Shown one piece after another: positions 33,191 through 42,390 of a stretch of 64,000 bases of DNA (position 1 is its first letter; every line of letters begins with the position of its first letter). Under the pieces are notes generated by a model that was given only the letters and a program-made list of their open reading frames with translations, did no database searches and had not been told where the DNA came from. The stretch lies in NCBI GenBank assembly GCA_029262795.1, contig JAJCYT010000009.1, forward strand, positions 1 through 64,000, given 5' to 3'. The translations under genes and the position numbers were made by a program. Source of the stretch: Candidatus Fraserbacteria bacterium. Its GTDB lineage: Bacteria; Bipolaricaulota; Bipolaricaulia; RBG-16-55-9; JAJCYT01.

Positions 33191-33247
33191 ATCCTATGAA
33201 GGGAAATAAGAAAGTTGTGGGAATTCTTGCAAAAGAATTTGGCAGTC

Positions 33248-33445
33248 TTAGTTCTTGCCAACCAAAGCTTGAGAAAGAACCACATTGCCCAAAAAGATTA
33301 AGTTGATAATCACCAGAATGAACCCTAATAAAGAAATCAATCCTCTTAATCTATCGGATCGCATTGATACGCCAGCGCCAATCATAAAGAACCCAGCTAG
33401 AAATAGTAACAGGCTGATTGATGTTTGGATCACATGAAGTTGCAT
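33248..33445 (-). CDS. Small two-segment membrane protein (65 aa)
   Basis: MQLHVIQ start at 33445 with GGGGAGGT five bases upstream. Two membrane helices (SLLLFLAGFFMIGAGVS and LISLLGFILVIINLIFLGNV) separated by a short basic loop. No family recognised. Confidence 0.55.
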   Translation of the reverse strand: MQLHVIQTSISLLLFLAGFFMIGAGVSMRSDRLRGLISLLGFILVIINLIFLGNVVLSQALVGKN

Positions 33446-33776
33446 ACAATACCTCCCCATTGTGAATGATGCGTCTGCTCATATTGGTTTATGAAATTTG
33501 ATCAGCATGGCATGAAAAAAATGTTTCGTACAGTTGCTGGCCTCTTACTATGGAAGGATCAGCATTGGTGTTTTGTTCCAAACTGTTACTCTGAAAAAAG
33601 CCATTTGCTAAAGCGAATCCCACTAACCGACACCTAAGGATATGAAAATGCCCCGGTTCAAGATCTTAATATCTTCGCTGCTTACTAACCCTCGTTGTAG
33701 AGGAAAGACAGAGGAAGATTTCCGTACACCGAAAACACCTTCCTCTGTCTTATGAAACTAACAAGGGGTATCAGGG
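33446..33776. other. Intergenic region with a terminator
   Basis: About 330 bp without a gene. The terminator for the Met-rich protein gene lies at 33705-33751. The rest should hold the promoter of the 65-residue membrane protein; no clear consensus seen. Confidence 0.4.
33705..33751 (-). terminator. Terminator after the Met-rich gene
   Basis: AAGACAGAGGAAG and its exact complement (33739-33751) enclose 21 bases. It lies 26 bp past the stop of the gene ending at 33777. Confidence 0.6.
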
Positions 33777-34634
33777 TCAATTAGCTAATTTTTCATTGAT
33801 GGCTTTTTCCAGGAGATCTAAATGCCACAGCATTTCCCTGTTGATTGAGGTTACTGAGTTCATCTGGTTCATTGGATTTTGCATTTGCTGCATCCCCATC
33901 ATCCCCTGGGTGCCCATTGGCATTGCATTGTCCTGGTTTTGATGATGCTGGTTGTGATTTTGATTTTCCATCATGGCTGACTGGTCCATTTGTTGCATTT
34001 CCATCATTCCTTGGGTGCCCATTGGCATCGCATTGTTTTGACCTTCATGATGTTGACGAGTGTTTTGATTTTCTATCACCCTTTGCTGGTCCATGTGCTG
34101 ATTGCCCATCATTTGCTGCATATGACCTTGCATCATCGATTGCATATTCATGCCAGAAGGCATTTCCATAGGCATCGAAGATGCAGAGGGTGTCATCTGA
34201 TGCATGCCTCGGAAGAAGGTTTCACCCTGGTGGTAACTTAATTGATCTTTAAGTTGAGTTACGAACGCTTGGTGAGCTTGTTGCAAACCTGCCTGAGCTT
34301 GCTGAACTTGATCTTCAAAAGGCTGGAGGGCAGCTTGAAATTCTTCAGGTTCACCCTGCCATTCAAGCAAAAATGCCTTGAGTTCTTGTTGGCGTTGGGG
34401 AACTATCTGTTGTGCCTCCCTCAAATTCGATAACAGATCCTGAATTTGAGTCAATTGTTCATCAGTCAGTCCGGCCTCATTGATCAACTTGAGCAGTCGA
34501 ATTTCCGTATCTAGCGACGCTTGAGACTCCATCGTCTGTGCAGTGGAGTCGTTTGGCTGAGCGATACTTATTTGGGTCAGAGATAGACCGAGCATCAAAA
34601 ATCCAATGATAGAAATGACAATTACTTTCTTCAT
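33777..34634 (-). CDS. Met/His-rich Spy/CpxP-like periplasmic protein
   Basis: A 285-residue secreted protein (signal 1-25). Residues 40-135 are helical with a LTDEQLTQIQDLL pattern as in Spy/CpxP-like LTXXQ proteins. Residues 143-255 are rich in Met, His, Gln and Asn and contain a nearly perfect tandem repeat (188-217 and 223-251) with core NAMPMGTQGMM. Met-rich motifs bind Cu(I) in periplasmic proteins such as CopK, CusF and PcoE, so a copper sponge or chaperone is likely. ATG at 34634 with GGAGGT four bases upstream; a terminator follows. Confidence 0.7.
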   Translation of the reverse strand: MKKVIVISIIGFLMLGLSLTQISIAQPNDSTAQTMESQASLDTEIRLLKLINEAGLTDEQLTQIQDLLSNLREAQQIVPQRQQELKAFLLEWQGEPEEFQAALQPFEDQVQQAQAGLQQAHQAFVTQLKDQLSYHQGETFFRGMHQMTPSASSMPMEMPSGMNMQSMMQGHMQQMMGNQHMDQQRVIENQNTRQHHEGQNNAMPMGTQGMMEMQQMDQSAMMENQNHNQHHQNQDNAMPMGTQGMMGMQQMQNPMNQMNSVTSINREMLWHLDLLEKAINEKLAN

Positions 34635-34727
34635 GGAAACCTCCAAATTTGCTTCATGAATCTTGTGCACTCACTGTGCCCTTCAATCACGAAGTCCATA
34701 TGTTGTTTTGATGTAGATTCTATGGAG

Positions 34728-35720
34728 TCATCCTTCATTTGCTTCTGTAAGCACATTGCCTACAATTCCAATTTGATGAATCTCACCCTTTACATTCACG
34801 CGTTTGACAACACGTTTCTTGTCTACATCAAAGACCAATAAACTTTTATCTGGAACACTTCCAATAAACAGATATTTTCCATCACTTGAAGTGACCAGAT
34901 GTTCGGAACTCACTTTCAGGTCAACGCTATCAACTACCAATTCAGTCTTAGGATCAATGATTGACAAGGTGGTTTCGCCTCGGTTACCGACAAAAACGAG
35001 TGACTGTCCTTGATATTCAGCCACAGCTACACCATGTGGACCTTTACCAACCTCGATGACAGACATAACTTCACCTATGTCTGTAGCAATGATGTATAGT
35101 TGGTTTGAATCGCGGCTGGTGACATAAAGCTCCGCACCATCCGCTGACAAAGCCAAATGATCAGCGCTATCTACCGCAATTTCTTTAGTAACAGCCATCT
35201 GTTCTGTATCTATGATTGAAACAAGATTAGCTTGCCTGCTCGTGACATAGGCTTTGGTTCCATCAGCAGAAAACACTGTAAACGTTGGTCCTTCACCCAC
35301 TGGGATAGTGGTAGCGAGCATATCAGTTTGTGTGTCGACCACGGCAACCGAGGAACTACTTCCCATAGTAATATAGACCCAGCGACCCTCAGGGCTTACC
35401 GTGATATGATGCGATGTTCCTTCGATATTCACAGTGGTAATAATCTTGTTTTCTGCCAGATCAATGACCGATATTACATCAGCTCCCAAGCTGGAAGCAT
35501 ATGCTTTGCTGCCATCAGGTAGAGTACCGATGCCGTGGATGACTGGGCCGGCCTCAATTTGTTGAATTTTTCCTGTGTTCGGATTGACCAAGGAAACCTG
35601 ATTGGATCCTCCAGACGCAAAAATTAGCGTGTCCTGGACTTCAATGGGCTGTTGGGCAGATAGAAACAAAACAACACCTGCCACAACAGCCAGCGAAGCA
35701 AATATCCATTTAATATCCAT
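34728..35720 (-). CDS. YncE-like seven-bladed beta-propeller protein
   Basis: A 330-residue membrane-anchored protein (residues 6-22) with repeated propeller blades: SVIDLAENKIITTVNIEGTS, VAVVDTQTDMLATTIPVGEG, VSIIDTEQMAVTKEIAVDSA, the DGTKAYVTS and DGAELYVTS motifs. Such YVTN proteins occur in metal and cytochrome clusters as scaffolds or copper binders. The start at 35720 (MDIKW) has AGGAGG six bases upstream; an ATG six bases earlier lies inside the site. The shared motif (copy b) is 67 bp upstream. Confidence 0.8.
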   Translation of the reverse strand: MDIKWIFASLAVVAGVVLFLSAQQPIEVQDTLIFASGGSNQVSLVNPNTGKIQQIEAGPVIHGIGTLPDGSKAYASSLGADVISVIDLAENKIITTVNIEGTSHHITVSPEGRWVYITMGSSSSVAVVDTQTDMLATTIPVGEGPTFTVFSADGTKAYVTSRQANLVSIIDTEQMAVTKEIAVDSADHLALSADGAELYVTSRDSNQLYIIATDIGEVMSVIEVGKGPHGVAVAEYQGQSLVFVGNRGETTLSIIDPKTELVVDSVDLKVSSEHLVTSSDGKYLFIGSVPDKSLLVFDVDKKRVVKRVNVKGEIHQIGIVGNVLTEANEG

Positions 35721-35786
35721 TTTCATCCTCCTAATCTGATCGTCGCAGTCTATTCAAAAGCTATAGAAGGATGATGAAGGAGATGT

Positions 35787-35801
35787 GGAGAACTTATGGA
35801 G
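35787..35801 (-). promoter_or_regulatory. Shared island motif, copy b
   Basis: GGAGAACTTATGGAG preceded by TGAAGGA half-site 11 bp away, upstream of the beta-propeller gene. Same 15 bases as copy a. Confidence 0.6.
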
Positions 35802-35860
35802 CACCGCCTTAACATTGCCATATGCCTATTCCTGTGGAGATTCCCTTTTGACAAAGAAGA

Positions 35861-36511
35861 TTATTCAACCACGAGAACACCTTGCATGTCGGCATGACCT
35901 AGGCCACAGAAATTGGTGCATAGGAAGCGAAATTCACCCGCTTTGTCGACCACAAATCGAACCATTTGCAGGTTAGATTCAGGTTCTGGAGGCAGCATGA
36001 CAGTGATGCCATATTTCTCTAAAAAGAAAGTATGAGAAAGGAGAGGATCGGCTTCAGTTTCTTCATCTTCATGTGCCTCTGAATCTTCAGATTCATCGTG
36101 CATATCGTCCATGGATTCTTCCGATTCAGCATGACCTGACTGGTGCATGTTCATCCACGCTTCGCCATACTTGTCCATGAAGAAATCTCGGAAACGGTCT
36201 TCGTAGGATTCATGAAGCTCAGAGTTTCCCGCCGCATTCCTCAAAATAAGTGTAAGATTTGTGTTTTTTGGCACGATGATTTGAGAACCTTGGGCACCCG
36301 GAGCGATCTCCACCTTAACTCCAGGCCCTGGTTCGAGCACTTCGGGCACCCAGCCCCAATGGAATCCATTCACCACAACGACTGCTTCGGGCAATGAACT
36401 TGACGAGTTACTTTCCGTGTTAGGATTCATTAAACCTAAGCCGAATATCCCGCCTGCAACCACTGCAAGAACAAGAACAATAATACCAATAATCGTTAAA
36501 GAGTCTTTCAT
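35861..36511 (-). CDS. CuA-type cupredoxin (COX2-like), copy 1
   Basis: A 216-residue protein with one N-terminal membrane segment (7-27) and a cytochrome oxidase subunit II-like cupredoxin domain. The binuclear CuA ligands are complete: His160 in SHTFFLEKYG, then CTNFCGLGHADM with Cys198, Cys202, His206, Met209. An acidic and His/Met-rich insertion (residues about 101-157, HDESEDSEAHEDEETEAD) is absent from normal COX2. There is no subunit I in the window, so it is a stand-alone CuA protein, perhaps an electron carrier or copper reservoir. Paralog at 49010. Confidence 0.8.
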   Translation of the reverse strand: MKDSLTIIGIIVLVLAVVAGGIFGLGLMNPNTESNSSSSLPEAVVVVNGFHWGWVPEVLEPGPGVKVEIAPGAQGSQIIVPKNTNLTLILRNAAGNSELHESYEDRFRDFFMDKYGEAWMNMHQSGHAESEESMDDMHDESEDSEAHEDEETEADPLLSHTFFLEKYGITVMLPPEPESNLQMVRFVVDKAGEFRFLCTNFCGLGHADMQGVLVVE

Positions 36512-36539
36512 AAATCACCTCTGAGTGGAGTAGTAATAA

Positions 36540-36566
36540 TGGGGAAGCTCAAAATGAGCTTCCCCA
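36540..36566 (-). terminator. Terminator between CHRD and CuA genes
   Basis: TGGGGAAGCTCA and its exact complement around a three-base loop, 11 bp past the CHRD stop. Read-through may set the CuA level. Confidence 0.75.
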
Positions 36567-36576
36567 TAAACTTGTT

Positions 36577-37098
36577 TTATGAACCTGCAACCACAATTTG
36601 CGCTCGAATTTCACCCGGTGCAAAATTCGTTTCGGTGTGAACATTCACATACAAGCGACCTGCTAACAGTTCTTGGATGTGATGATCGGTCAAGTCCCAT
36701 TTTTGCTGCATGACGTGGCTGGTACCTGGTCTACAAGGACCATCTACCAAAGGGGTGCCTATTACTCCTGCAGGCCCTTCACCACAAATTGTTTGTAATG
36801 GATCGCCAGCTTCACCGGCTGCTGCATTATGGAACTGAAGCGCACGAATGGAACTGGTCAAACCCGTTAACGAAACCTGAAAGGTCAAGGTTTTTTCGTC
36901 AGGGTTGAAAAAGAATACACCCTCTCCAATAACATTGTCTGGAGCTGTGGCTGGCGCAGGAACAGCTTGAGAAATTTCAAAAGTTGCCCTAAACACTTGA
37001 GGAGTGCTTTGTCCATAAGCGTTTAATGTACTGTTCAAACCAGCAATCATAAGCAATGCTATTACAACGAAAATACCAGTCCATCTAAAAAGTTTCAT
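36577..37098 (-). CDS. CHRD-domain secreted protein, copy 1
   Basis: A 173-residue protein with signal peptide and a CHRD (chordin) domain: QAVPAPATAPDNVIGEGVFF, SSIRALQFHNAAAGEAGDP, ICGEGPAGVIGTPLVDGPC, YVNVHTETNFAPGEIRAQ. CHRD proteins are secreted beta proteins of unclear role, here possibly metal binding. The gene at 48396 encodes a very similar protein in a cassette of identical gene order. ATG with AGGAG nine bases upstream. Confidence 0.85.
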   Translation of the reverse strand: MKLFRWTGIFVVIALLMIAGLNSTLNAYGQSTPQVFRATFEISQAVPAPATAPDNVIGEGVFFFNPDEKTLTFQVSLTGLTSSIRALQFHNAAAGEAGDPLQTICGEGPAGVIGTPLVDGPCRPGTSHVMQQKWDLTDHHIQELLAGRLYVNVHTETNFAPGEIRAQIVVAGS

Positions 37099-37225
37099 AG
37101 AGAATATCTCCTAAATGTGTATTTAATTGATGAATAAGTGCATCGGAAAATCGTCTTTAATCCCAAAATAATGGATGGGAAAACGATTTTTTACGGACTT
37201 AATTTATGCAGATATTTATTTGGAA

Positions 37226-37480
37226 TTAACCACGTGGCGGTTTGTCGTGGTCTTTTGAAAAAACTGGGAGATTTGCAATAAATGTTGAATATAAGAAAGT
37301 TCGTGAAACCTGATTTGAATTCGGTGTATTCACTGACAACGTAAAAGTACATTGCCCACTAAAAGGATGACAGCAAATTGTTGAATGAGATTCATCAGCA
37401 GTCATGTCATGAGTAACCGCAAGTATGCTTAAGGTCATTAATAGAAACCCTGCGGTTAACCTAATAAAATTATTTTGCAT
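37226..37480 (-). CDS. Small secreted CCH-motif protein, family B, copy 1
   Basis: An 84-residue protein with signal peptide (IRLTAGFLLMTLSILAV) and ICCHPFSGQCTFTL, ending HDKPPRG. The gene at 48078 encodes a related protein with ECCHAGQQNCSIIL and a PPP end. The start at 37480 fits a promoter at 37523-37553; a longer frame to 37546 would start inside it. It precedes CHRD, as in the second cassette. Confidence 0.5.
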   Translation of the reverse strand: MQNNFIRLTAGFLLMTLSILAVTHDMTADESHSTICCHPFSGQCTFTLSVNTPNSNQVSRTFLYSTFIANLPVFSKDHDKPPRG

Positions 37481-37522
37481 TGCTGTTTGTGTAAGATATC
37501 CTTTTAATAGAAATGTAGTTTC

Positions 37523-37553
37523 ATCATAGTAGTTCTTAAATTCCAAAAGTCAA
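37523..37553 (-). promoter_or_regulatory. Possible promoter of the copy-1 cassette
   Basis: On the minus strand TTGACT (37553-37548) and TATGAT (37528-37523) are separated by 19 bp, the long spacer typical of MerR-family-activated promoters. No clear dyad is visible in the spacer, so activator identity is open. Confidence 0.4.
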
Positions 37554-37581
37554 GGCCACCAGTACTTAATCTAAAGATAAT

Positions 37582-37956
37582 CTACTGGACAATGATCTTT
37601 CCTTTAAGCATTCCCATTTGACACTGAAAGGGTATTTCTCCACTTTCCCCGGGAGTAAATTCAATTGTTACAGTTTCTCCTTCAGGCAGATTGGCAGACT
37701 TGTCAATCTTGTCGAAAATCACCATTTCACTACATAATGCCGACTCCTGTCGGTTAAAATGAAGTTTCACAGGTTTGTCTTTCTTCACAACAATGACGTC
37801 AGGATCATAGCCTCCCTTAACCTTGATCACGACTTCCTGAACACCACCTGTTTCGCTGATCTTGACCCCTTCTTTGCGATACAGCCAGAAGTACCAAACA
37901 ATCCACACCATCATGCCAACGCCTACAACATTAACGAGCAATTGAATCCAGTTCAC
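37582..37956 (-). CDS. Membrane-anchored cupredoxin-domain protein next to copA
   Basis: A 124-residue protein: one N-terminal membrane segment (5-27), then a cupredoxin-1 domain ([56 protein letters not shown]). The Cys (SALCSEM) and the C-terminal FQCQMGM are candidate Cu ligands. Proteins of this type are fused or adjacent to CopA ATPases and probably pass copper to or from it. GTG start overlaps the copA TGA (GTGA), showing translational coupling. Confidence 0.75.
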   Translation of the reverse strand: MNWIQLLVNVVGVGMMVWIVWYFWLYRKEGVKISETGGVQEVVIKVKGGYDPDVIVVKKDKPVKLHFNRQESALCSEMVIFDKIDKSANLPEGETVTIEFTPGESGEIPFQCQMGMLKGKIIVQ

Positions 37957-40499
37957 GCGTTTACCTCCACATTCTTAGCGCGGGCATCTTGGGAAAAACT
38001 CTTGGCCTTAAAGAATCTTAGACGGTTTGCATTGGTCACCACAGTCACGCTAGAAGCCGCCATTGCAGCCCCAGCTAGCAACGGTGATAACAATAATCCG
38101 AAGAACGGGAACAACACGCCTGCAGCAATAGGAATTCCTAATGTATTGTAGATGAAAGCACCCATCAAACTTTGCTTGGCATTTTTCATGGTTGCCTTGG
38201 AAACCTCAATAGCATAGGCGACGCCTTTGAGGCTGCCGCTCATCAAGGTAATATCGGCGGCTTCGATGGCCACGTCCGTGCCCGTGCCGATGGCAAACCC
38301 CACATCAGCTTCCACCAGAGCTGGCGCGTCGTTGATGCCGTCCCCGACCATGCCTACTTTTTTGCCTCCAGTGGTTAACTGATGGACCTTTCGAGCCTTG
38401 TCTTCAGGGAGCACTTCGGCCATAACGTTGTTGAGGCCAACTTGCCGGGCGATGGCTTGAGCAGTGCGTTCGTTGTCACCAGTCAGCATAATGACTTCTA
38501 GACCCATTTCCTGCATTACACGGATTGCCTCAATAGAGTCTTCTTTGATGGTGTCCGCCACAGCCACCACACCTGCACCTTGGCCATCCACAGCCACATA
38601 CATGGCGGTTTTACCCTCACTCTGTAGCCGCTCGACATGGGCGTCAATTTGGTTGGTATCCACCTGCTCGCGCTGCATGAGTTTGAGATTTCCGACGAAC
38701 ACCCGTTTATTGCCCACCATGGCATCCACCCCATACCCAGGAATAGCATTGAACTCCAATGGTTCAATGGTGTTGATATCTCGATCTCTTGCACCCTCTA
38801 CGATGGCTTGCGCCAAGGGGTGCTCTGAAGCGCGATCCGCACTGGCAGCATAATGCAATAAGGCGCCTGTCTCGAATCCAGATGCTGGCACGATATCGGT
38901 CAATTCAGGTTTCCCCTTGGTAATCGTACCCGTCTTATCTAACACAACAATGTTCAGTTGTGATGCTGTTTGCAGAGCTTCGCCATTTCGGATTAAAACA
39001 CCATGCTCTGCACCTTTGCCCACTCCGGCAACGAGGCTCAAGGGCACGGCCATCCCAATGGCACAAGGGCAAGCGATGATGAGTACGGTTACTGCTGTAA
39101 CCACTGCAAATGCCAAAGATGGACTAGGGCCAAAATTGAACCAAACCAAGAACGTTAAAATGGAGATTAACATCACGATGGGCACGAAGTAGCCTGAAAC
39201 TACATCCACCAAGCGAGCGATAGGTGCTTTGCTGCCCATGGCGTCTTGCACCATTTTCACAATTTGTGCCAAAGCCGTATCCTTCCCGACTTTGGTGGCG
39301 CGGAACTTGAAGCTTCCGGTGGTGTTGACCGTGGCACCGATGACTTCGTCGTCCACATTTTTATCTACAGGAAGGCTTTCACCGGTGATCATGGATTCAT
39401 CAAGTGATGATTTGCCTTGCACAATGACACCGTCTACAGGTACTTTTTCGCCTGGGCGCACAATAATAATGTCGCCGCTTTCGACTTCCTCAACTGGAAT
39501 TTCCACTTCCTGCCCATCTCGTTCCACGCGGGCGGTTTTGGCCTGCAACCCGATCAATTTTTTAATTGCTTGACTGGTTTGCCCTTTGGCACGGACTTCC
39601 AATGCTTGACCCAACACCACCAAGGCAATCACCACGGTTGCTACATCATAGAAAGGAACGGCCGTTCCATCAGGGAATATCTGCGGTAACAGCACTGCAA
39701 TGGTTGAGTAAACCCAGGCCGCACTAGTACCCAAGGTGATCAGTGTGTTCATGTCCGATGAATGGTGTTTGAAGGCAGACCACGCCCCGGCAAAAAACTG
39801 TCGCCCAGAATAAACCATGACCGGCAAAGTTGCTAAACCAGCAAGCCCAAATAATAAGCGGATCAAGCCCTCTGAAACGTTTTTAATAAAGAGGTTTGGT
39901 AAATATAACCAAGGGAGTTCTGGGTAAAGTACCAGCAAAATGGGAATGGAAATCCCTGTAGCAAACCAGAATTTTCGCATCAGGCGCTGATATTCCTGTT
40001 GATGTGCCATGGCTTCCTGATCAGAGGATTCCGCTTCCTCTATGCGATGAATACTTTTGTAACCCGTTGACTCAATAGCAGTTTTCACCCCTGCAAAATC
40101 CACTTGATCCGGCACGTATTGGATGGTGGCGGTTTCAGTGCCAGCAGTGACCGTTGCCTGTAAAACCCCTGGAACTCTTCTCAATGTTTCCTCAATGAAA
40201 GTAACACAGGAATGGCAGTGAAGCCCTTCAATGTGGACTCGCAGTTGGGCTTTACCTACCTCATATCCTGAGCTTTTAATAGCCTGAATAATGGCTTGTA
40301 AATCGGTTTGCTGAGGATCATAGATGACTTGGGCATTACCTAGGGCATAGTTCACATGAACTGATTCAACACCAGATACATCTGCGACATATTGCTCGAT
40401 ATTGGTAGCACAAGATACACAATCCATCCCTACTAGCGGCAAATCTACCTGTAAACTAGGAACTTCAGTAGCTGATGAATATTCCGAGTCTTTTTCCAT
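37953..40499 (-). CDS. copA: Copper-exporting P1B-type ATPase
   Basis: An 848-residue Cu(I) pump. Two N-terminal heavy-metal-associated domains with [10 protein letters not shown] (Cys27, Cys30) and [10 protein letters not shown] (Cys95, Cys98); actuator motif MITGESLP; metal site CPC in [14 protein letters not shown]; phosphorylation site DKTGTIT; ATP-binding GDGINDAPA; and Cu(I)-specific residues YN in FIYNTLGIP and MAASS near the C-terminus. It exports cytoplasmic Cu(I). ATG at 40499 with AAGGAG nine bases upstream; a longer frame to 40607 is not conserved. Preceded by csoR and a CsoR-like operator. Confidence 0.92.
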   Translation of the reverse strand: MEKDSEYSSATEVPSLQVDLPLVGMDCVSCATNIEQYVADVSGVESVHVNYALGNAQVIYDPQQTDLQAIIQAIKSSGYEVGKAQLRVHIEGLHCHSCVTFIEETLRRVPGVLQATVTAGTETATIQYVPDQVDFAGVKTAIESTGYKSIHRIEEAESSDQEAMAHQQEYQRLMRKFWFATGISIPILLVLYPELPWLYLPNLFIKNVSEGLIRLLFGLAGLATLPVMVYSGRQFFAGAWSAFKHHSSDMNTLITLGTSAAWVYSTIAVLLPQIFPDGTAVPFYDVATVVIALVVLGQALEVRAKGQTSQAIKKLIGLQAKTARVERDGQEVEIPVEEVESGDIIIVRPGEKVPVDGVIVQGKSSLDESMITGESLPVDKNVDDEVIGATVNTTGSFKFRATKVGKDTALAQIVKMVQDAMGSKAPIARLVDVVSGYFVPIVMLISILTFLVWFNFGPSPSLAFAVVTAVTVLIIACPCAIGMAVPLSLVAGVGKGAEHGVLIRNGEALQTASQLNIVVLDKTGTITKGKPELTDIVPASGFETGALLHYAASADRASEHPLAQAIVEGARDRDINTIEPLEFNAIPGYGVDAMVGNKRVFVGNLKLMQREQVDTNQIDAHVERLQSEGKTAMYVAVDGQGAGVVAVADTIKEDSIEAIRVMQEMGLEVIMLTGDNERTAQAIARQVGLNNVMAEVLPEDKARKVHQLTTGGKKVGMVGDGINDAPALVEADVGFAIGTGTDVAIEAADITLMSGSLKGVAYAIEVSKATMKNAKQSLMGAFIYNTLGIPIAAGVLFPFFGLLLSPLLAGAAMAASSVTVVTNANRLRFFKAKSFSQDARAKNVEVNA

Positions 40500-40629
40500 G
40501 ATATTGAACTCCTTATTACTTGTGCCTCGTAACTCAGGGAACAGTTGTACTGCCTCAATCAGAAACAGATGTGACATGTCTGAAAAGGGACAATTATGAC
40601 TACCCATTAATTATTCTGTAATCTTACCC

Positions 40630-40649
40630 TACCCTACCTGGGCTGGGTA
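40630..40649 (-). promoter_or_regulatory. CsoR-like operator
   Basis: TACCC and GGGTA half-sites in a 20-bp imperfect dyad, upstream of copA and inside the region where transcription would start. CsoR operators are GC-rich dyads of this type. With the shared motif about 50 bp further upstream, copA would be under two controls. Confidence 0.6.
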
Positions 40650-40690
40650 TACGATAAGGTCATTGTGTGGAAAGATTTTGAAGAACTTAA

Positions 40691-40705
40691 GGAGATCTCA
40701 TGGAG
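40691..40705 (-). promoter_or_regulatory. Shared island motif, copy c (copA)
   Basis: GGAGATCTCATGGAG preceded by a TGAAGAA half-site. On the minus strand it is followed by TTATCGTATAC, a -10-like element, then the CsoR-like dyad. Confidence 0.6.
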
Positions 40706-40772
40706 TCCCGAAAATATTGAGTAGGTAAATCATTTCTGAGCACTGAGCCAACTTCGATGTGGTAAAATTGTT

Positions 40773-41108
40773 TTAGAAACATTTGAGAAACTTTACCGTT
40801 TCCATCAGTTCTTGAATCTTCTCTTCTCCCTGTCCTTCTTGAATGGTCGATAGAATACAATGGCTCATATGGTTCTCACTTATGGCTTCCCCAATTTTTG
40901 ATATTGAAGACTGGACAGCAGTAATTTGTTTAAGAATATCAATACAATATGCATCGGATTCAATCATTTTCTCGATTCCAGACAAATGGCCGATAGCTGT
41001 TCGTATTCTAAATAGAGCGTTTTTCTTAACACACACATTATTCTCAAGACCGGCTTTGCTTATATCACCACCTATTACTCCAGTGAGTCCGCTTTCGGTT
41101 GCATTCAT
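40773..41108 (-). CDS. csoR: CsoR-family copper-sensing repressor
   Basis: A 111-residue helical repressor of the CsoR/RcnR family. The Cu(I) ligands Cys-His-Cys are present at Cys55 (DAYCIDIL), His80 and Cys84 (ENHMSHCI). GIEKMIESDAYCIDILKQI and AVQSSISKIGEAI are typical. Apo-CsoR represses the copper exporter; Cu(I) releases it. It lies immediately upstream of copA in the same direction. The N-terminal 28 residues extend beyond the family norm, so an internal start is possible. Confidence 0.88.
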   Translation of the reverse strand: MNATESGLTGVIGGDISKAGLENNVCVKKNALFRIRTAIGHLSGIEKMIESDAYCIDILKQITAVQSSISKIGEAISENHMSHCILSTIQEGQGEEKIQELMETVKFLKCF

Positions 41109-41138
41109 ATCTAAAGATCCTTTCTACCACTTACGGGA

Positions 41139-41173
41139 TTGAAGGAGGGCTCTTCAGTAGAACCCTCCTTCAA
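41139..41173 (-). terminator. Terminator after the Rieske gene
   Basis: TTGAAGGAGGG and CCCTCCTTCAA pair around 13 bases, 32 bp past the Rieske stop; followed by TCCCGTAAG on the minus strand. Confidence 0.65.
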
Positions 41174-41204
41174 AAGGGAAAGGGGTTTTGGAGCAAATAT
41201 CTTT

Positions 41205-41804
41205 CTAGGTAAAGTTAAGTTCTTTTCCATCTGGCAGTGGTCCAAGTATCTTCTTTCCGTCTTCGGTCAGATATATACGATGATCAATTCCTGCCCAATT
41301 CGATTCGTCTGTCACCGACTCATCTACAAACAATCTACCATCTAGACTCAGGCGCATCTCATAAAAAGGAAGGGGGTGGGGAGCTGGCCCTTTGAGTACC
41401 GAACCATCACGATGGAATACACTTCCATGACACGGACAGTGGGCGTGGACTTCTAGGTACTCATTATCCAACCGTCCAAATGGTTGATAGCTACACCCCA
41501 AATGAGTGCAAACTGCGGATACCGCCTGGAACCCCAACGGTGTTCGAAAAATAAATAATCGGCGATCATTTATAAGCTGCATTTCACCACTCTTAAAGTT
41601 CTCTGGCCATCCAACAGCATAGGATGTTGGTGGCTCGAGATTCAGTCTGGGTGTGATGTAAGCCCCAGCACCAAGTACCAATCCTCCTCCTCCAAATGCT
41701 GCAGAACTCCATCCCAACCAAGCCAAGAAGTGTCGACGCGTGATGCCAGATGGCTCTTTCAAATAACTGTTGTCTTGGCTATACTGGGATTTATTTTTCA
41801 TCAT
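41205..41804 (-). CDS. Rieske 2Fe-2S protein with Tat signal
   Basis: A 199-residue protein with a twin-arginine signal (ITRRHFLAWLG) and hydrophobic anchor (FGGGGLVLGAGAYITP). Rieske cluster ligands are complete: CTHLGC (Cys99, His101, Cys104) and CPCHGS (Cys123, Cys125, His126), with Cys104-Cys125 as the disulfide. It would transfer electrons in a membrane complex on the outer face, but no cytochrome b is present in the window, unless the ferric-reductase-like protein at 51283 serves that role. Confidence 0.85.
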   Translation of the reverse strand: MMKNKSQYSQDNSYLKEPSGITRRHFLAWLGWSSAAFGGGGLVLGAGAYITPRLNLEPPTSYAVGWPENFKSGEMQLINDRRLFIFRTPLGFQAVSAVCTHLGCSYQPFGRLDNEYLEVHAHCPCHGSVFHRDGSVLKGPAPHPLPFYEMRLSLDGRLFVDESVTDESNWAGIDHRIYLTEDGKKILGPLPDGKELNFT

Positions 41805-41852
41805 TGACTCATTTAGTGAATAAAATTTCGAATGTAATGTTCTTTTTTCTTT

Positions 41853-42017
41853 CTAAGTTTCTTGCTTTTCAAGATAAGAGTTTGGTTCTTGCTCAAATTG
41901 CACCTTACAGCCAGGTGCGCAGAAGAAGTAAGTGTGCCCCTGGTAATCTGCTTTTTCGGACGCCTTTTCTGGGTCCACTTCCATTCCACAGACTGGATCT
42001 ATGACTTTGTCGGTCAT
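41853..42017 (-). CDS. YHS-domain protein (54 aa)
   Basis: Start at 42017 with GGAG nine bases upstream. MTDKVIDPVCGMEV then HTYFFCAPGCKVQFEQEP matches the YHS domain (Cys-Gly-Met and a CxxxC-type pair) found with copper ATPases and as an N-terminal module of them. Probably a small metal-binding chaperone. It follows the HMA protein gene by 37 bp. Confidence 0.75.
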   Translation of the reverse strand: MTDKVIDPVCGMEVDPEKASEKADYQGHTYFFCAPGCKVQFEQEPNSYLEKQET

Positions 42018-42054
42018 GATGTCTCCGTATTGCTCCACAAGAGTTGCGGGGTTC

Positions 42055-42372
42055 TTATGTCCTTTTCGCTTTCTTTTGTGCCCGACTTCGTTGGAATGCC
42101 AAACGAATGCCTTCGAACACACCAACTGTTTGGTAATGTTTGCCTTTCAGTCGATAGCCCATATCCTCAATAATTTTGATGATGCGTGAGCGATTGATTT
42201 TTCTTGGATCATAGGTGATTTCAAATGTAACCTTCCCCATGTCGTATTGAACATCTTGGATTCCTGAGAGCTCTTTTAATCCGTTATCTATCTTCCAAAA
42301 ACAATCTGCACAACCAACCGGATTAAGGGTAATCGTTGTTGTTTCGAAAGACGTTTGAGTGGCGTCTGTCAT
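42055..42372 (-). CDS. Heavy-metal-associated (HMA) domain protein
   Basis: A 105-residue protein with a ferredoxin-like HMA domain: NPVGCADCFWKIDNGLKELS (metal-binding Cys21, Cys24 in CxxC), VQYDMGKVTFEITYDPRK, IEDMGYRLKG. A basic C-terminal tail (FQRSRAQKKAKR) follows. It resembles copper chaperones (CopZ) and MerP but has no signal peptide, so cytoplasmic delivery to CopA is likely. ATG at 42372 with AAGGAGG five bases upstream. Shared motif copy d lies 158 bp upstream. Confidence 0.8.
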   Translation of the reverse strand: MTDATQTSFETTTITLNPVGCADCFWKIDNGLKELSGIQDVQYDMGKVTFEITYDPRKINRSRIIKIIEDMGYRLKGKHYQTVGVFEGIRLAFQRSRAQKKAKRT

Positions 42373-42390
42373 TTTGCCCTCCTTTTCCAT

